NCBI GenBank assembly: GCA_902493915.1
Contig: CABUQY010000026.1
Coordinates: 1 to 23,112 of the forward strand
Direction: 5' to 3'
Source: an uncultured Collinsella sp.
GTDB taxonomy: Bacteria; Actinomycetota; Coriobacteriia; Coriobacteriales; Coriobacteriaceae
DNA: 23,112 bases
The translations under genes were made by a program, and so were the position numbers. The notes below the pieces were generated by a model. That model did no database searches, was not told the DNA's origin, and saw nothing but the letters and a program-made list of their open reading frames with translations. How positions within the stretch are numbered: the stretch's first letter is position 1; every line of letters begins with the position of its first letter. This document shows positions 21,524 through 23,112 of the stretch, one piece after another.

Positions 21524-22003
21524 TTACTTTTCCTGAATCTGCTTGCCGCAGAGATGCTCAATCGTAATCTCGTACAGCTGAACGCCCTTGATGTCCTTGG
21601 CGATTTCTTCCTCGACCTCTTCGGCGGTGGGGTAGTACTTGAGCGCGAACTCACGGACCTTGTCCTCGATAAATGCGGGGGTGTCATTCGCTAGGCGGCA
21701 ACGGCCAAAGACAACGGTGCTCTGCACGTAGGGCGCCCAATCGTCGTCCTTGTACCAGTCGTTGCCGTAGACGGTAAAACAGACTTTGTCGTCACGCTTG
21801 AGAGCGTCGACCTTGTGGCCGACCTTGCTGCCGTGGAAATAAATCTTGTCGTGCTCGGCGTCAAAGAAGTAGTTGACGGGAATGGCGTACGGGTAGCCAT
21901 CGTCGCCGTTGACGGCAAAGACGCCGCGCTTGCAGGTAGCGAGCAGTTCGCGCGCTTCCTCGTCAGTGATGGCGCGTTTCTTTCGACGTAAGGGCCTAAA
22001 CAT
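21524..22003 (-). CDS. Pyridoxamine 5'-phosphate oxidase-family (NimA-like) flavoprotein
   Basis: Split-barrel flavin-binding protein of 159 residues. The ATG at 22003 is chosen because GAAAGGAAG lies six bases upstream; a longer frame begins at 22042 without a site. After a basic N terminus (FRPLRRKKR), ITDEEARELLATCKRGVFAVNGDDGYPYAIPVNYFFD gives the first strands (seen as LLATCKRGVFAV and YPYAIPVNYFF). IYFHGSKVGHKVDALKRDDKVCFTV is the flavin-contact region typical of NimA/5-nitroimidazole-resistance-like proteins (FHGSKVGHK). The length is normal. It lies about 40 bases behind a hybrid kinase gene on the same strand. Reduction of a small molecule with FMN or F420 is likely; true nitroimidazole reductase activity is not shown. 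Confidence 0.9.
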   Translation of the reverse strand: MFRPLRRKKRAITDEEARELLATCKRGVFAVNGDDGYPYAIPVNYFFDAEHDKIYFHGSKVGHKVDALKRDDKVCFTVYGNDWYKDDDWAPYVQSTVVFGRCRLANDTPAFIEDKVREFALKYYPTAEEVEEEIAKDIKGVQLYEITIEHLCGKQIQEK

Positions 22004-22045
22004 CGTTGGCTTCCTTTCTGGTCGTGCGTGGTGGTTGAGCACAAA

Positions 22046-23112
22046 CTATAGCGAAACAGCTCCGTTTTTCTTGATGCGGGCGAGTATGTTTTTGAGCTTG
22101 TTAAAGTCGAGCGGTTTGGATAGATGGGCGTTCATGCCGGCGTCGTGTGCCGCCTTGGCGTCCTCGGCAAAGGCATTGGCGGTGAGCGCGATGATGGGGA
22201 TATCGGCTGCATCGACCTTCTCGCTCAGGCGAATCGCGCGGGTTGCCTCGTAACCGTCCATGTCCGGCATCATAATGTCCATCAGGATCGCATCGAAGCT
22301 GCCGGCGGGATGCGATAGGTACAGATCGACGACTTCGTTGCCGTTGGCGGCGCGGGTGACCACGGCGCCCTCGGATTCTAGCAGCGCCTGGGCAATCTCG
22401 GCATTCAATTCGTTGTCTTCGGCGAGCAGTACGTTCATGTCGGCGAGCGAGCAGTCGAGCGCCCTCTCGACCGTATTCGCCCGCGCCCGGGGGTTCTTGT
22501 CGATATCGAGCGGAATTTCCACGTAGAACGTGGTGCCCACATGGAGTTCGCTGGTGACTTCGATGGTGCCGCCCATCAGTTCAATAAGCGACTTGACGAT
22601 TGGCATGCCCATGCCGGTTCCTTGGAACTTGCTGCGCGCATCGTCACCTTCTTGGGCAAACGGCTCATAGATATGCTTTAAAAACTCGGGAGCCATGCCA
22701 ATGCCGGTATCCGAAACGCTAAAGCAAAAGAGCGCGCGCCCGTTATCGAGTGGCTTGGTCTGTGAACTAAAGGTGACGGAGCCGCCGTGCTTGTTGTACT
22801 TAATGCTGTTGTCTAACAGGTTGATCATGACCTGTCGGATATGGGTGGGACTGCCGATTACGTATGGCCCCGTGGCGTACGGCAGACTATTGTCCTGCAT
22901 TGTGATGCCGTTACTGGACGCGCGGAGCTTGCACAGCACCAGCGTATCATCACAAAGCTCTTTGAGGTTAAAAGGCGCATGTTCCAGTGTTAGCTTGCGG
23001 TCTTCGATTTTTCCCATCTCGAGGATGTCGTTGATCAGCGAGAGCAGGTGATTGGCGGCAACGCGCGCCTTGGCACGGCTCTCGCGGGCGACTTGCATAT
23101 CGCCTTCCTTCA
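22046..23112 (-). CDS. Second hybrid histidine kinase, 5' part cut by window edge
   Basis: C-terminal part (about 354 codons) of a hybrid sensor kinase; the frame is open to the right edge, so the sensor, membrane helices and the phosphorylated His lie outside the window. An internal ATG at 23098 is not the start because the sequence there (KEGDMQVARE) is mid-way through the dimerisation helix. Seen: ANHLLSLINDILEMGKIE, the ATPase motifs MINLLDNSIKYN, SDTGIGM, YEPFAQE, GTGMGMPIV, and a receiver with MNVLLAEDNELNAEIAQ, the acceptor Asp in ILMDIMMPDMDG and LSKPLD. The receiver closely resembles that of the convergent kinase ending at 21454, so the two are paralogues. It is probably co-transcribed with the PNPOx-family gene behind it. 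Confidence 0.93.
   Translation of the reverse strand, partial: KEGDMQVARESRAKARVAANHLLSLINDILEMGKIEDRKLTLEHAPFNLKELCDDTLVLCKLRASSNGITMQDNSLPYATGPYVIGSPTHIRQVMINLLDNSIKYNKHGGSVTFSSQTKPLDNGRALFCFSVSDTGIGMAPEFLKHIYEPFAQEGDDARSKFQGTGMGMPIVKSLIELMGGTIEVTSELHVGTTFYVEIPLDIDKNPRARANTVERALDCSLADMNVLLAEDNELNAEIAQALLESEGAVVTRAANGNEVVDLYLSHPAGSFDAILMDIMMPDMDGYEATRAIRLSEKVDAADIPIIALTANAFAEDAKAAHDAGMNAHLSKPLDFNKLKNILARIKKNGAVSL

Overview
The window looks like chromosomal DNA from a high-GC, gut-type actinobacterium of the class Coriobacteriia, most likely Collinsella or a close relative. That placement is an inference. It rests on the base composition, on the mix of gene families (CXXC microprotein/NapH-like/TlpA module, agmatine-deiminase-like and carbamoyltransferase genes, orphan hybrid kinases) and on short palindromic intergenic repeats of the TGTGACAAAGGG type. 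No RNA gene, insertion sequence or CRISPR array was seen.

Layout. (1) 1-1720, minus strand: a two-component system, an OmpR-type regulator overlapping its sensor kinase by four bases; the kinase runs off the left edge. (2) 1811-3853, plus strand, divergent from it: a compact redox operon of a 48-residue CXXC membrane microprotein, a NapH-like polyferredoxin membrane protein and a TlpA/thioredoxin-like lipoprotein, closed by a strong terminator. (3) 4104-7358: a single-chain ABC ATPase/FtsX permease with a roughly 650-residue extracytoplasmic domain. (4) 7416-13458: a catabolic island made of an MFS transporter, a convergent TetR-family regulator, and an operon of an agmatine-deiminase-family enzyme, an ornithine-carbamoyltransferase-family enzyme and a second, paralogous MFS transporter. 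Four related copies of a palindromic motif (core CGAACGGTA) lie only in the two control regions of this island, so the TetR protein probably governs all of it. (5) 13459-13905: a non-coding stretch with a terminator, a 182-bp imperfect inverted repeat and two palindromic repeats. (6) 13906-18252: housekeeping and accessory genes: a tRNA-dihydrouridine synthase, a glutaredoxin-like protein, an Xre/zinc-ribbon/TipAS regulator, a TrmO/TsaA-like tRNA methyltransferase and a MalY/PatB-type aminotransferase. (7) 18396-23112: a solute-binding lipoprotein translationally coupled to a hybrid histidine kinase, then, convergent with it, a flavin-binding PNPOx-family protein and a second hybrid kinase cut by the right edge.

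Most interesting region. The deiminase/carbamoyltransferase pair is arranged like the agmatine or arginine deiminase pathways (guanidino compound to carbamoyl compound to amine plus carbamoyl phosphate). The carbamoyltransferase keeps the carbamoyl-phosphate-binding motifs (STRTR, HPTQ) but has lost the amine-side signature: HCLP is HELP, the catalytic Asp position reads Glu, and the SMG loop is absent. The deiminase keeps its catalytic residues in altered surroundings. The pair may therefore act on a guanidino compound other than arginine or agmatine. No carbamate kinase is in the window. The three-gene redox module is the second point of interest.
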